A stretch of DNA of 64,000 bases from Diphasiastrum complanatum (GCA_029204225.1 CM055109.1:30159422-30223421), one strand, 5' to 3'. Shown: positions 46,961-58,467, counted from the first letter of the stretch. Notes: generated by a model from the letters alone, not told the origin. A program made the numbers and translations.

Positions 46961-47688
46961 AGCAAACAAGCATCAAGGTGATGAAGTTAGTCATCACGCA
47001 GAGGTTCGTTCCCAAGGGAGCGATAGCATATCTCAGATTTCAGCATGAATGGAAGATCCACATCTAACTCTAACATCCATTAATCCTAAATCCACAATGA
47101 AGATAGCTTACTCTTTATCTCTCTCCCTTCTCTCTCAAAAAAAGCATAAGAAATAGCAATTCCAATAACATTCAAATCCAACAATTAGCAAGTACAAAAA
47201 AAGCATGAGAGATGGAGAAAAAGAGATAGAGAGCAAGGACATTCACAAATCCATTCCATAAGAGTATGTACACTCTCTCGATTCGACAGTGAGGCAATCG
47301 GCGTTGTTTGCAAAATATTTGACTCTACTGACGTCCGTTGCTACTCGATGGGATGATTGCCTTCCAACCTTGGCTTTTGATCCAAATAAATCAGTAGTGT
47401 CGAATAGTATCAAAGATCAGTTGCCAGTCGCAAGATTATATTTTCGTGTTGCCATGATGGGAGACGCCTGGAAATCCCGGTTCATTACTTGGACAACCTC
47501 AAAGTGGATCATCGGAGCCCATAGGTGTTTTTTGCCACACAACTTGGATCTCAACACTGCCCGACTCGACCTCATGGAGAAGGTGCAGTATCATTTAATA
47601 AAAGATTCGATGTGATGTTAGTAAAAGCCCACGGTAACTGCATCTCGCAGGTGTCGTGGGACCGCCACCAGTTTTGGTGGCAGATACT
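46961..47688. other. Unassigned, includes one plus-strand frame
   Basis: A frame at 47,289-47,615 (WKSRFITWTTSKWIIGAHRC and neighbours) is open for 108 codons but has no domain I recognise. It may be read from LTR or leader sequence. The rest is low-information AT-rich text with an AAAAAAAGCATAAG duplicate around 47,140 and 47,199. Confidence 0.35.
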
Positions 47689-48100
47689 GTTGGAGGGTTT
47701 GTGGATCCCAAGGCAATCCTAACCCTGGTTAATAAGTGAGAGGGATTTGGCACCCTACATATGTAAGTCCAACCTGATGATTACATAGTTATTTGATTAG
47801 TTACAATTCAATAAAAGGACTTTAGGCCTTTTTGCAGGACTTTTAATGTCGTAGGGCCTGAATGTCAAGTTAGTGAATAAAGTTGGGACTCCCACCAAAA
47901 TTGGTTCAAATTCAAATTGGTTCCCTTCAGTTTTGAATGGGTTCCCACTCTTTTTTAAGTTTGAATAGTTAGGGAGGTAAAAATGGACCAATAGGATTTT
48001 GAGGCCAAGACCTTCCTCTCTACTATAAATAGGGGCAAACTCGAGTTGCTCCTCATGGTCATATCCTCATATGGATGACTTTTTGGTTGGTAAGAGTGTT
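47689..48100 (+). repeat. Probable Gypsy LTR with promoter
   Basis: Starts TGTTGGAGGG and contains a strong TATA box (ACTATAAATAGGGGC at 48,022-48,036) followed by a 5'-leader-like stretch. This is a common plant Ty3/Gypsy LTR arrangement. It probably belongs to the plus-strand Gypsy remnant just upstream. The right end is not determined. Confidence 0.5.
48021..48032 (+). promoter_or_regulatory. LTR TATA box
   Basis: TACTATAAATAG, a near-perfect plant TATA element, plus orientation. Confidence 0.6.
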
Positions 48101-48970
48101 CTCAGACCCCATATCTGATATGGGTTGTTCCATTTTTTTTTCTTATCCAGCATAGACTGGATCACTTGTGCAAGGCTTGAGACTAAACCAAGAGCACACC
48201 AAAATCTACTGTTGTGGAAGTGGTAGCAGCAGAAGGACCTGGTGGTACTGTCCCTGATTGGCATGGAGTTGGTGTCTATAATTCTTCTTCTTCAAAAATG
48301 TCTTCTTCCTCGTAGCCCTTAGGTACTGTGGTGTCGACTGCTTCGGTGATTTGACAACTTGCCTAATTCGAATTATATCTGGTGCTTTTGGATGCCTAGT
48401 CTGTTGTCATGCTGCAGGAGATGAGTCAAGAATAGCGATCTTGCTGTGTACACGTCGACGACTATGTGATGACAATGCCTGGTGAGATGACTCTGTCGGT
48501 GCTCCTTTATAAATCGACAGCACGATATCGGCATTAAACCCACGAAGCCTATCTTCCAGGTAAGAGATGGATAATAGTGAGAGAAGAGGGCCAGCCGCTA
48601 CTTGGTGTCCTCTTCAACTCTCCAAAAACCGTCTTATATCAGTTATAAGGCTTGAGGGGGCCAGATCCTATCTTGTAGTTGGAGTCGACAATACGACGAA
48701 GGATCTATGAGGAAATACGTTCCTTCTTGAGGTTGCCAACCATCAAGAAGTTGTTCAGGATAGGAGATACATGTCATGAGTCCAATAGTACTCAACGGAG
48801 GTGTCAATGAACAGCTTGATCACATTTTTGGCATGCTTATGGTTTGGAGATGGCTCCTTGCCAGATGTGATTCCTATGGCTGCAAGGGCGACTTTAGTAA
48901 AATGCACCTTGTGTGTGGTAGTTTGGAAAGTAATGTAAAACTTAGACTTGGCCTCGGTCCAGGTGCTAAG
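48101..48970. other. Unassigned flank of the inserted Copia
   Basis: Frames such as 48,776-48,985 show no known domain. Probably decayed Gypsy leader or gag sequence into which the 48,971-54,804 Copia inserted. Confidence 0.35.
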
Positions 48971-49619
48971 TGTGAAAGATTATAGATCCTTAAGATCCAA
49001 TCTACTTGAATGATCTTTGGTTAGAAAGAGAAATACACTACCAATTCCACCAATGTAGAAAAATCAGCATCTACACACAATTTGAGATGCAAACACTAAT
49101 AGAACTTGATCAAATTTGAATGAAATGATTATGTACTGTTGCTGTCCATACAAAACAAGCAAGCTACTGTATTTCACACGTGTGGATCCAAAATAGCAAT
49201 TATAGATCATTCTACACATAGAATTGCAAGCAATCACCAAGATAGTGCACCAATGGATAGTAGAACCCAAGAAAACCATGTATAAGCATGAAATGAGATA
49301 GAGAAGAGAGAAGATGACTCTCTCCACGAGTTGCATCCTTTTATAGCAGGTCCAAACCCTATTTGGCCACTTGGCTTTCCCAACAAAATGCTAACCCTAC
49401 CATTTTTGGGTCTAGATTCAATGTACCCAACTTATTCAGATTGAATCTACTCAAACTCGCATTCTATCTTTCCCACACTTTCAAAAAGTGTTTATTCAAA
49501 TGAAATTTAGACTAATGAACTTTGAAAAGTCAATCTCTAAGTCTAAATTAGGTTTTGGTCTCAATATGCCAAATATGGAAATACTGCAAAATGTGATAAA
49601 ACTAGTTGAATCTTTCACA
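48971..49619 (-). repeat. 3' LTR of the near-complete Copia
   Basis: 649 bp. On the minus strand it starts TGTGAAAGATTCAACTAG next to the PPT. It shares a TATA box (CTATAAAAGG at 49,337-49,346) and the palindrome CACACGTGTG with the other LTR. Confidence 0.92.
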
Positions 49620-51954
49620 CTCCCTCTTCAACTAGTTTTAGCATAGACTTTGATAATACTCCAAGTGAAGTCCTCTGCTTCATGAACAAGTCTTTTTCCA
49701 ATGCTTTGGTGAAGATATCAGCTACACATTCCCTTGAAGACACATGTGGAAGCTCCACCTCCTTTGCAATGACTCGCTCCCTCACAAAATGATATTGTAT
49801 CTCAATATGCTTGCTCCTAGCATGAAAGATAGGATTGGATGCCATTCTTTGGGCTGATTGATTGTCACAAAAGATGATTGGGCTCTCTGAAAAATCCAGC
49901 AAGTGAAGATCCTTGATCATCCTTTTGATCCATACCATCTCCTTTGTGCAATGTGTAAGAGCTTTGTACTCGGCCTCACTAGATGACAATGAGATAGTGG
50001 CTTGTTTCTTTGACATCCATGATATAGCTCCATCACCTATGAAAATACAATAAGAACTAATGGATTTCCTATCCATTATATCTCCAGCATAGTCCGAATC
50101 TAAAAATCCAAAAAGATTAGGTAATGATCCCTCATACAATATGCCAAAATCTCGAATTCCAATGATGTACCTCAAAACTCGCTTTCCTAGCTTCCAATGC
50201 TCCTCACTAGGATCTTGCATGAATTGACTCAATCTTCCAACACAATAGCTTAGATCAGGTCTAGTAATGGTTAGATAGATGAGTGAACCAACTAGCTTTC
50301 TATAGAGAGTAATGTCCTTGAAGGATCTTTCACTACCTCTTATAGTAAGCTTTACATGAGACTCCATAGGTGTATCAATAGCTTTTGCATCTACCATATG
50401 AAATCTTTCTAGAATAGAATTAGCATACTTCTCTTGACAAATGAAAGTAGATTGAGAAGATCTAATGACTTCTATTCCTAAAACGTAATGCAAATTACCA
50501 AGATCATGCATCTCAAACTCCTTCTTAAGAGCATTCTTGATATCCTCCACATCTTGATTGTCTCCACCACTCAAGATGATATCATCTACATAGATTAGCA
50601 AGATGGTAACATCATTTCCAGCAAACCTATAATAAAGTGAATGATCATACTCACTCATAACAAAGCCTTGATAGAGTAAAAAAGTGTTAAGCTTAGCATA
50701 CCAACTCCTTGGTGCTTGCTTAAGGCCATACAAACTCTTTTGTAGAAGACACACATGATTTGGCTTTGTTGATGAGATGTAGCTCTCGGGTTGCTCCATG
50801 TATACTTCCTCTTCAAGATCACCATTCAAGAATGCATTTGAAATGTCCATTTGCCATAGATCCCATCCATAAAGTCTAGCAAGTGAAATGATGACTCGAA
50901 TGCTTACCATCTTTGCCACGGGTGCAAAGGTCTCATCATAGTCAATTCCTTGTTGTTGAGCATATCCTTTTGCCACTAACCTTGCCTTGTACTTGTTGAT
51001 AGATCCATCTTGGTTTGTCTTCACCTTGAAGATCCATTTGCATCCAATAGCTTTCTTGTCCTTAGGCAACTCCACCAATCTCCATGTTCCATTCTTCATA
51101 AGAGCTTGATACTCAAGATCCATTGCTTGGATCCACTCCTCTTCTTTCCTTGCTTGATCTACACTTGTAGGCTCATCCAAAGAGGTTAGGAAAGCAACAT
51201 AATTTCCAGAAACTACTTGCTTACCCTCTTGATCATATGTGAGCCTTGAAGGTACTTGTCTTTCTCTTGATGTTCTCCTTGGCTTTTGACTTGATGAAGG
51301 TCCATCATCACCACCATCCAAAGTAGGATCCTTCTCATCAACATCAAGAATGTTAGATCCATCTACTTTACCATCAATCATGCTTGAAGACACCTTTGGA
51401 ATGTTTCCCTCATCAAAAATGACATCTCTACCAACAATCACTTTGTTCGTAGAAGGAATGTAAACCTTGTAGGCTTTACTCACCTCACTATATCCAACAA
51501 AAATACCTCTTCTTAAAGATGGATCCTCCTTGGTCCTATCATCAAGAGTAATGTTGACATAGCATGTGCATCCAAAGGTTCTTAGAAAGTTGACACTCGG
51601 CCTCCTCTTGAATAGCATCTCAAAAGGTGTCCTTCCATCCAAAATAGCACTCGGCCACCTATTGCACAAGAAATTGGCACACAACAAAGCTTGATCCCAA
51701 AATGGTTTGTCAAGATTAGCACTCAACCTCATAGCTTTAGCACTTTCACATAAAGTTCTATTCTTCCTTTCAGCCACTCCATTTTGTTGTGGGGTCCTTG
51801 ATGTTGTATACTCCCTCTTGATCCCATGCTCATCACAAAAGGCCTTGAACTTGTTAGATATGTACTCACCACCATTGTCGCCTCTCAAGCACTTGATCTT
51901 TGTGGAGAATTGGTTCTCCCTTGCATTCTTGAACTTGACAAAGACATCATACAC
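49615..51954 (-). CDS. Copia pol: integrase core end, reverse transcriptase, RNase H
   Basis: 779 uninterrupted residues. Integrase: CLRGDNGGEYISNKF (second Asp, residues about 23-37) and QQNGVAERKNRTLCES (Glu, about 59-74). Then the VNFLRTFGCTCYVN block and a linker. RT about 290-530: KDKKAIGCKWIFKVKTNQDG, MDISNAFLNGDLEEEVYMEQ, KSLYGLKQAPRSWYAKL and LLIYVDDIILSGGD. RNase H about 600-740: GFLDSDYAGDIMDRKSISSY, SLSSSEAEYKALTHCTKEMV, then IFCDNQSAQRMASNPIFHAR and CVADIFTKALEK. All RT and RNase H catalytic residues look intact. The listed start is only the first Met after a frame break at about 51,965; the true polyprotein begins upstream. Confidence 0.93.
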   Translation of the reverse strand: MYDVFVKFKNARENQFSTKIKCLRGDNGGEYISNKFKAFCDEHGIKREYTTSRTPQQNGVAERKNRTLCESAKAMRLSANLDKPFWDQALLCANFLCNRWPSAILDGRTPFEMLFKRRPSVNFLRTFGCTCYVNITLDDRTKEDPSLRRGIFVGYSEVSKAYKVYIPSTNKVIVGRDVIFDEGNIPKVSSSMIDGKVDGSNILDVDEKDPTLDGGDDGPSSSQKPRRTSRERQVPSRLTYDQEGKQVVSGNYVAFLTSLDEPTSVDQARKEEEWIQAMDLEYQALMKNGTWRLVELPKDKKAIGCKWIFKVKTNQDGSINKYKARLVAKGYAQQQGIDYDETFAPVAKMVSIRVIISLARLYGWDLWQMDISNAFLNGDLEEEVYMEQPESYISSTKPNHVCLLQKSLYGLKQAPRSWYAKLNTFLLYQGFVMSEYDHSLYYRFAGNDVTILLIYVDDIILSGGDNQDVEDIKNALKKEFEMHDLGNLHYVLGIEVIRSSQSTFICQEKYANSILERFHMVDAKAIDTPMESHVKLTIRGSERSFKDITLYRKLVGSLIYLTITRPDLSYCVGRLSQFMQDPSEEHWKLGKRVLRYIIGIRDFGILYEGSLPNLFGFLDSDYAGDIMDRKSISSYCIFIGDGAISWMSKKQATISLSSSEAEYKALTHCTKEMVWIKRMIKDLHLLDFSESPIIFCDNQSAQRMASNPIFHARSKHIEIQYHFVRERVIAKEVELPHVSSRECVADIFTKALEKDLFMKQRTSLGVLSKSMLKLVEEGV
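49620..49629 (-). other. Polypurine tract
   Basis: GAAGAGGGAG on the minus strand, the plus-strand-DNA primer site. It is also translated: the pol frame reads VEEGV through it and stops at the TGA formed by the first five bases of the LTR. Confidence 0.85.
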
Positions 51955-51968
51955 TTCATCCTTGCTCT

Positions 51969-52796
51969 TTAGTAGATAGATCCAACAAAATCTACTAAAA
52001 TCATCACATACATCTTAGCTCCACTATTGCTAATTGTAGTAAATCCATGAATATCCGAATGTACAAGTTGAAAAGGCTTTGTAGATCTAGAAATAGATCT
52101 AGTATAAGGTAGTCTATGTGACTTAGACAAAGCACAAGACTCACAAACATGCTTGTCATTACTTAAGGAACTTGGAAGACCAATCACAACCTTCTTCCTT
52201 GCCATTACCTCCAATGACTTGAAGTTGAGGTGTCCCATCCTTTTGTGCCAAACCTCTTGAATAGAAATTTGCTCCCTTGCAACACATCCAACTTGGTTAG
52301 CAATAAGACAAGCATCAAATTTGAACAACTTCCCTTGCCTTTTACCTTTTCCAATCAAGACATCCTTCCTTTTGATCAAACAAGCATCTCCATCAAACTC
52401 CACCTTGAGGCCCTTACTTAGCATTTGACTCACACTAAGCAAATTTTTGGTAATAGATGGAATAAACAAGACATCCTCCAAATGAACATTCCTATTTGTA
52501 GAGAGAGAAATAGGAATTGTGCCAATCCCTTTGATTGCACACTCACCATCATTGGCCGTGTAGATCACCCTCTTGTCATCTCCATATGCCAACAAAGAAG
52601 TGAAGTACTCTTTGTGAAAGGTCATGTGTGAACTTGCTCCATTATCAATCCACCAAGGATCTAGATCTCCATCATTAGCAAGCATACATGAAGACATCAC
52701 AAAAGCATCATCATTTGTATCTTGCACATCCAAACCATCCTCATCAAGAGTAAGATTACTTTGCTTGTCTCCTTGATCTCTCTTCTTCTTTAGCAC
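51969..52796 (-). pseudogene. Copia protease and integrase N-terminal half
   Basis: Frame begins right after the zinc knuckle, in the -1 phase relative to gag. Protease site WWIDNGASSHMTFHKEYF (DNGA instead of the usual DSGA), then VLFIPSITKNLLSVSQM, GAG-pre-integrase WHKRMGHLNFKSLEVM and CESCALSKSHRLPY (HHCC zinc site), and LVHSDIHGF with the first catalytic Asp. It closes at 51,969 within the integrase core, where sequence expected between the two frames is missing. Confidence 0.88.
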
Positions 52797-53557
52797 TCAC
52801 TTGCAAAGTGTCCTTTGATGCCACAATAGAAGCACTTGAGCTTTGATCTATCCTTCTTTTTGCCATTTGAAGAAGCATCCACTTGATCTTGCCCTTTAGA
52901 CCACTTGCTTTTGGTTTTGCCTTTAAATTTGCCCTTTGTGAACATAGCATCCTCTTGAAGTGTCGATGTAGATCCACCTCTTGCTTGAAGCCTATATTCC
53001 TCATTGATCAAGATCTCTTGAAGATCCATCAAACTTGGCAAAGTCTTTTGAATAGCAATACTTTGAACAGTGTTAGCATGAGCATCCAACAAGCCATTAA
53101 GAATCACTTGAATAATCTCTCCTTCCTTAATGCTTTCATCTATGCAAGCTAACTCATCATTCAATGCTTTCATTCTCAAAACAAAAGTACTTGGACTTTC
53201 TTCATTCTTTTGCAAACAAGAAAAGATTTGCCTTCTTAGAGTCAACACTCTAGAAGTAGACTTGGATTCATAAAGCTTCTTCAATGAATTCCAAGCTTCC
53301 AAAGATAATGTGCACTTACCAACTTCCTTGAGAAGTTCATTGGTAACATTCATCTTTATCATGTGTAGAGCCTTCTTGGCCCTCTTGTCATACCTCAATT
53401 GATCTTGTTGTGTTGCTGGTCTCTCCTCCAAACCTACAACAATATCCAAAACATCATTCATCTCAAGAAGTGACTCCATCCTCACTTTCCATAATGAATA
53501 GTTACTTGAGGTAAGCCTATCATTGGCTTCCAACATGACTCCAATTGAGGTTGCCAT
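52790..53557 (-). CDS. Copia gag
   Basis: 255 residues from ATG 53,557. N-terminal LEANDRLTSSNYSLWKVRME, UBN2-like core (RRAKKALHMIKMNVTNELLK, SRVLTLRRQIFSCLQKNEES), basic C-terminus and knuckle CFYCGIKGHFASEC at the very end, followed by TAA. Related copies in this window continue past the knuckle without a stop, so the TAA comes from one missing T. The start follows about 600 bases of leader after the primer site. Confidence 0.9.
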   Translation of the reverse strand: MATSIGVMLEANDRLTSSNYSLWKVRMESLLEMNDVLDIVVGLEERPATQQDQLRYDKRAKKALHMIKMNVTNELLKEVGKCTLSLEAWNSLKKLYESKSTSRVLTLRRQIFSCLQKNEESPSTFVLRMKALNDELACIDESIKEGEIIQVILNGLLDAHANTVQSIAIQKTLPSLMDLQEILINEEYRLQARGGSTSTLQEDAMFTKGKFKGKTKSKWSKGQDQVDASSNGKKKDRSKLKCFYCGIKGHFASEC

Positions 53558-54144
53558 GTAGCAATGACCTGATCTTCTCTTTCAACCTGTTTCAATGCAC
53601 AAAGCACTCCTTTGAACAACAACAAATTCTTTCAAAAGAAATCACCAAGATTTGAAACTATCTCACAAATTCTCTTCTAGCACTTATCCAAGCAAATCAA
53701 CACATAGAATCATGAAATCTTGATCAATCTATGATCTATCCTCAATCTAATGACTTTCGCCACTTCCCAAGATTGAAACACACTCAAATGAAGTCCAGCA
53801 ACCTCACTATCTAGAGATCCAATCAAAATTAGGGTTTTGACAAAATCACAAAAAATTGACTATTCCAAATCTACATGCAAATGCTGAAAATTTGATATGC
53901 AATCTATAAGCCACCACTTAGGCTGAACCAATGATCCAAAAATCGGCCAAATCCAGCATGTGAATTCAAAAAACGGAATTGAACAAGTATATTGACCTAT
54001 TTATGTTTTGATCTACAAAAGATCCAATCTACAAAAGCAAAAAATTCGATTTTGGTGTAGAATCTTCTCTAGCATGCTCTAGACTTGATATCTTCACCAA
54101 ATCATTGATAGATCTGATTTTCTCCTTCATAACCTGAAACACAA

Positions 54145-54156
54145 GCTCTGATACCA
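54145..54156 (-). other. Primer-binding site (tRNA-iMet)
   Basis: Perfect TGGTATCAGAGC on the minus strand, adjacent to the LTR end CA at 54,157. Confidence 0.9.
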
Positions 54157-54804
54157 TGTGAGATTTCAGATCCTTAACATCCAATCTACTTGAATGATCT
54201 TTGGTTAGAAAGAATAATACACTACCAATTCCACCAATGTAGAAAAATCAGCATCTACACACAATTTGAGATGCAAACACTAATAGAACTTGATCAAACT
54301 TGAATGAGATGATTATGTACTGTTGCTGTCCGTACAAAACCAGCAAGCTACTATATTTCACACGTGTGGATCCAAAAATAACAAATATAGATCATTCTAC
54401 ACATAGAATTGCAAGCAATCACCAAGATAGTGCACCAATGGATAGTAGAACCCAAGAGAACCATGTATAAGCATGAAATGAGATAGAGAAGAGAGAAGAT
54501 GACTCTCTCCACGAGTTACATCCTTTTATAGCAGGTCCAAACCCTATTTGGCCACTTGGCTTTCCCACCAAAATGCTAACCCTACCAATTTTGGGTCTAG
54601 ATTCAATGTACCCAACTTATTCAAATTGAATCTACTCAAACTCGAATTCTATTTTTCCCACACTTTGAAAAAGTGTTTATTCAAATGAAATTTAGACTAA
54701 TGAACTTTGAAAAGTCAACCCCTAAGTCTAATTAAAGTTTTGGCCTCAATATGCCAAATATGGAAATATTGCAAAATGTGATGAAACTAGTTGAATCTTT
54801 CACA
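54157..54804 (-). repeat. 5' LTR of the near-complete Copia
   Basis: 648 bp, TG...CA ends on the minus strand. TATA box CTATAAAAGG at 54,522-54,531. CACACGTGTG at about 54,359 in the minus-strand R/U5 side. Confidence 0.92.
54522..54531 (-). promoter_or_regulatory. LTR TATA box
   Basis: CTATAAAAGG on the minus strand. It is conserved in the 3' LTR at 49,337-49,346. A CACGAGTT.. CTCTC region follows, where transcription would start. Confidence 0.65.
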
Positions 54805-55869
54805 CTACGGCCATAGTGATAAAATGCATATTTATTTTTCCAGAAAAGGCCCGCTCATAGATTCTCATTGTCATGAGCAAAGGCTCGGCAAGGGTCATCC
54901 ACTGAGTGACCATGCTTGCGCTAGAAAGCATCATGATGTCCATTGCAGTTGGAATATTACGATGGATGGAGCACTGTAGAGACTGAGAGATAGCGGTGGA
55001 AGACATGATGACTGGAAGTGAGTGCGAGTGTATATTAGAAGGCAGAAAAACTCGCAAATTTTTTTTGCAAGAGTTCCGCTAGCGCAAGTGACAAATGAAT
55101 CACATTCAACCTACTTATAGGTGAATCTGGAGGGTCCATTAGGCAAAATACTAGTTTGGCTCAATAGTTCTAGACAAAAATTTGCAGGCTTGCTCAGTAC
55201 TATGAAAATAGCTTCCAAAATTCTTAGTGAAAGTTTCAAACCAAAATAGCAGACTTGCGGACGTTCTGTAGATCTGACAAACATTCGCCTGAGGCCATTA
55301 TTCGCATAGGTACTGTAATAAATGCAAATTTTCAGGATTTGAACCTAGGACCGCCCTAAATTTGGCATTTTAAATCCATCTAGCATGTCGACGAAGGTTC
55401 CTAAGTACCTATAGATGCTCGACGAACGTTCCCAAAATGGCATGATGTTGAACATTTGCCTGAAGTCAAAACAGGTACCAATTGATAAAAAGAACGTTCG
55501 CCCAACTCAGTATTGGTATATCTGAGGTGGATCTTGCCGCTTAAAACTTGGCGAACAATTCTAGAATAGTATGTGCAAAAAATGACCCAAAAAGTAGTTT
55601 TCCAAGTCATTTTCCATAAGGATTTGGTTCTTGAAAGTACTTTCCCTCAATTTTTTCCGATTTGATGACATTTATGACTTTTGCTCATCAGTCTTTCCCT
55701 ACATTTCCCTTTTTTTTTTCCAAAAGAAAACGTCAACCAAGTAGTGAAAACAAGAAATTGAAAAATAATAAGAAGAAAGCATAGTCTCAGATCATGCTAA
55801 CTGAACTGGCACAACGGGCTGTCAAAAACTTGCGTAATCGACTGCCATTCACGGGAGTATCAGAACATT
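54805..55869. other. Unassigned stretch with recurrent GAACGTTC-like words
   Basis: No gene. Variants of CGAACGTTC/GAACGTTCGCC occur at about 55,259, 55,285, 55,391, 55,420, 55,493 and 55,550. It may be LTR or leader sequence of the minus Gypsy that follows. Confidence 0.4.
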
Positions 55870-57290
55870 TTCCATCCAATTATTCCAAAATAATTGTTCC
55901 ATAGTTCAGGATTTCTATATGGTTCTTCACCGGTAAACTTCAATTTCCCTTTGATCAGCTTGGTTTTATACATCAATGCTAGATCCTCTTCTTTCAGATC
56001 CTTTTTTGTGTAATCGACGATCATGCCATGCCTTACGGCGGGGTTTCTCTACTGTTAATGCATGAACTGCCATCAATCTGGTCTCACATAATTTGTGCAA
56101 TGCTTCATGACGCAGTTATAAGGATTTGTCATCATTAAATCGCTCTGTTGTTGCTATGCATAGAGATGGTACTAAAAATTCAATCGGCATGACAGCATCT
56201 TGACCATAAACCAGTTGAAAAGGTGTTTGATTCGTGCTACTCTTGTAAGCGGTTTTGAATGCCCATAATGCTACATGCAATTTATGGTCCCAGTCAGAAC
56301 GACTTGCTTCAATCATTTTTGTTCTAATAGTGTAGAGAATCTTATTGGAAGATTCAGCTTGCCCATTACCTCTAGGATAATACGGAGTACTAAACCGGTG
56401 TATACGTATAACAAAAAAGTCTTTCAACAAACACTTTATTGTTTGATTAACAAAGTGTGTACCACAATCACTGACAATATTGATAGGACATCCGAATCTA
56501 ATAATGATGTGCTCATAGAGGAATTTAGTCGTAGATTTCATGTCAACAACTTTAACAACCTTGGCTTCAACCCACTTGGTCATATAATCGGTTTCTACGA
56601 TGATATATTTGGCTTGAGATCCTCTTGCCGCAGGATGTAGGACCAATACAATCTAGGCCCCATTTCTCAAATGGTGTTTGCAATAAAACCGGATGTAATG
56701 GTTCATAATTCTATCACGTAGGACGTCGTGGTCGTTGGCAAACATCACATGACTGAATATGATTTTCGGTGTCTTTATGAAGTGTAGGCCGCCAACACCC
56801 TAATTGCAAAAGCTTGTGAACAGTGATATCTGTAGAAAAATGTCCTCCGCCCATTCCATCATGTGAAAACATGATTAATTCAGGTACTTCATGCGGTAAA
56901 ACACATCTTTGAAGAATATCATCTATTGCACGATGATACAATTGTCCCGCAACCAATTGATAAGGTTGAGTCTTATGAATCAATTGTCTCTTTTGTACTT
57001 TTGTCAAGGAGTCATTAGGTTGACCTAACATCAGATACTCAACAATATCCGCTGCCCACTCAGGTACTACTTTAACATAAAATAACGCAGCATCTGGTAG
57101 TTCATCATCCATTTTAGTATTAACTGGGGCAGATTCAATTCTTGAAACATGGTAGGCTAGATAGTGCTGTTTACCCTTATGAACCACAACTCGAAAGTCA
57201 AATTTTGTTAGTAAAAGTAACCGTCTTGCAATATGCATTGTATTACACGTCTTGTTGCTTGAAGCTGGGCACAAATTAGTGGGCACAACA
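55870..57290 (-). mobile_element. Ty3/Gypsy pol C-terminal fragment, minus strand
   Basis: From 57,286 leftward: RNase H tail and tether (LLLTKFDFRVVVHKGKQHYL), integrase zinc region (HDGMGGGHFSTDITVHKLLQ, then SCDVCQR), a frame break near 56,700, the integrase core at 56,116-56,646 (VETDYMTKWVEAKVVKVVDM, NIVSDCGTHFVNQTI, then GNGQAESSNKILY with the Glu) and a C-terminal domain (TKLIKGKLKFTGEEPY) to about 55,880. It is related to the plus-strand Gypsy at 45-46.9 kb but much better preserved. Confidence 0.82.
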
Positions 57291-58467
57291 AAAAGGCTTT
57301 AGCTGAGTTCATTGATAGCAGAATTCAGAATCCTAACTAACTAGATCTAAAACCTACTTAGCCACTAATCATCGTTACAGAATAATTCCTATACATTGTT
57401 ACAAAAGATGGTTGTCAGGGCATTGACTCTACTGGATGTCAGATGATGAGTGCATTGAAAGTATGAGAAACTCTACTTATAGTCCCACAGAAGGTAGCCG
57501 TTATTTAACGGTCTGCGGGTCAAATTTTGTAGTTAACAGTATCAAAAAATATACAAAGGGTTGGATTTATACAAAGGGCCGAATTTATACACTATGAACC
57601 AAGGTCAAATAAATCAGAACCGATCCGATCTAGGTTCGAAGACACCCGAATAAATTAGACCCAATCTGATCTGATCTAGGGTCGAAGACGCCTGGATATT
57701 TTCCACCTCGATCCGATCCGATTCAGTTTCAGAAAATCACACTCTGATGGGATTGACATTGGGTCGAAAAAGGCTTGAATTGGAAAAATTCGACATGAAT
57801 GAAGTTAAACTTGATTGCATGCAATTTCATGCACGAATTCTATTGTTGTCCAAAGCATTGCTTCTTCGACTCAACAAAGGCAAAAGCAAGATTGCCCTTT
57901 CTATGCCACCTGGAAGGCTTAACATGTTAAGTTTCGGTACTACTCCCATCAGCCATCACGACATATCAAAATCTCATCTCATCTCATCTCATAACATGAT
58001 CAAATTCAATTCACAATTCACAATACATATTACTATATATATGACTTTATAACTTCATCATCCAAGTGCTGCAAAGAGATTGCGGTTTAGAAAGAGAGAG
58101 AATGTATGTTGTGATAGACAAAACGTGATTCCTGCGTTTTGATTTGTCCGTTCGAAAATTAAACTTTTCTTGACCATAACCATTGATAATTATGGTTTTG
58201 ACCATTGACTTATTTTGACCATAAGTAAAGTATTGCTAATTATGATTTTGAGTAGATGTCAATTGCATGGGTGAATAAATATTGCTAATTATGGTTTTGG
58301 GTAAGTGTGAATTGCATGCATTCATGCTATTGGAAAATTTTATTTTCAATCTTGGGAGAGATGCTTGGAATGAAAAGAGGTTTTTTGAAGAGAGATAATT
58401 TGTTAATAAGAAACAGGTTTATGGTGAGAGTTTTAGGTCGACGATGGAAAAAGTGGAGATAATGTCA

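Larger units (their letters stand above)
48971..54804 (-). mobile_element. Near-complete Ty1/Copia retrotransposon with both LTRs
   Basis: 5,834 bp. LTRs at 54,157-54,804 (5') and 48,971-49,619 (3') differ at roughly 28-30 of 648 positions by eye, so insertion was fairly recent but not current. A perfect tRNA-iMet primer site lies inside the 5' LTR and a PPT (GAAGAGGGAG) abuts the 3' LTR. Flanking pentamers are CTAAG and CTACG, a target duplication with one mismatch. Gag, protease, integrase, RT and RNase H are all present in Copia order. Two small frame lesions keep it from being fully coding. Confidence 0.93.

Noticed and set aside
47289-47615. 108-codon plus-strand frame as a host gene
   Set aside because: No recognisable domain and situated between a Gypsy remnant and its LTR. 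Chance or element sequence is more likely.
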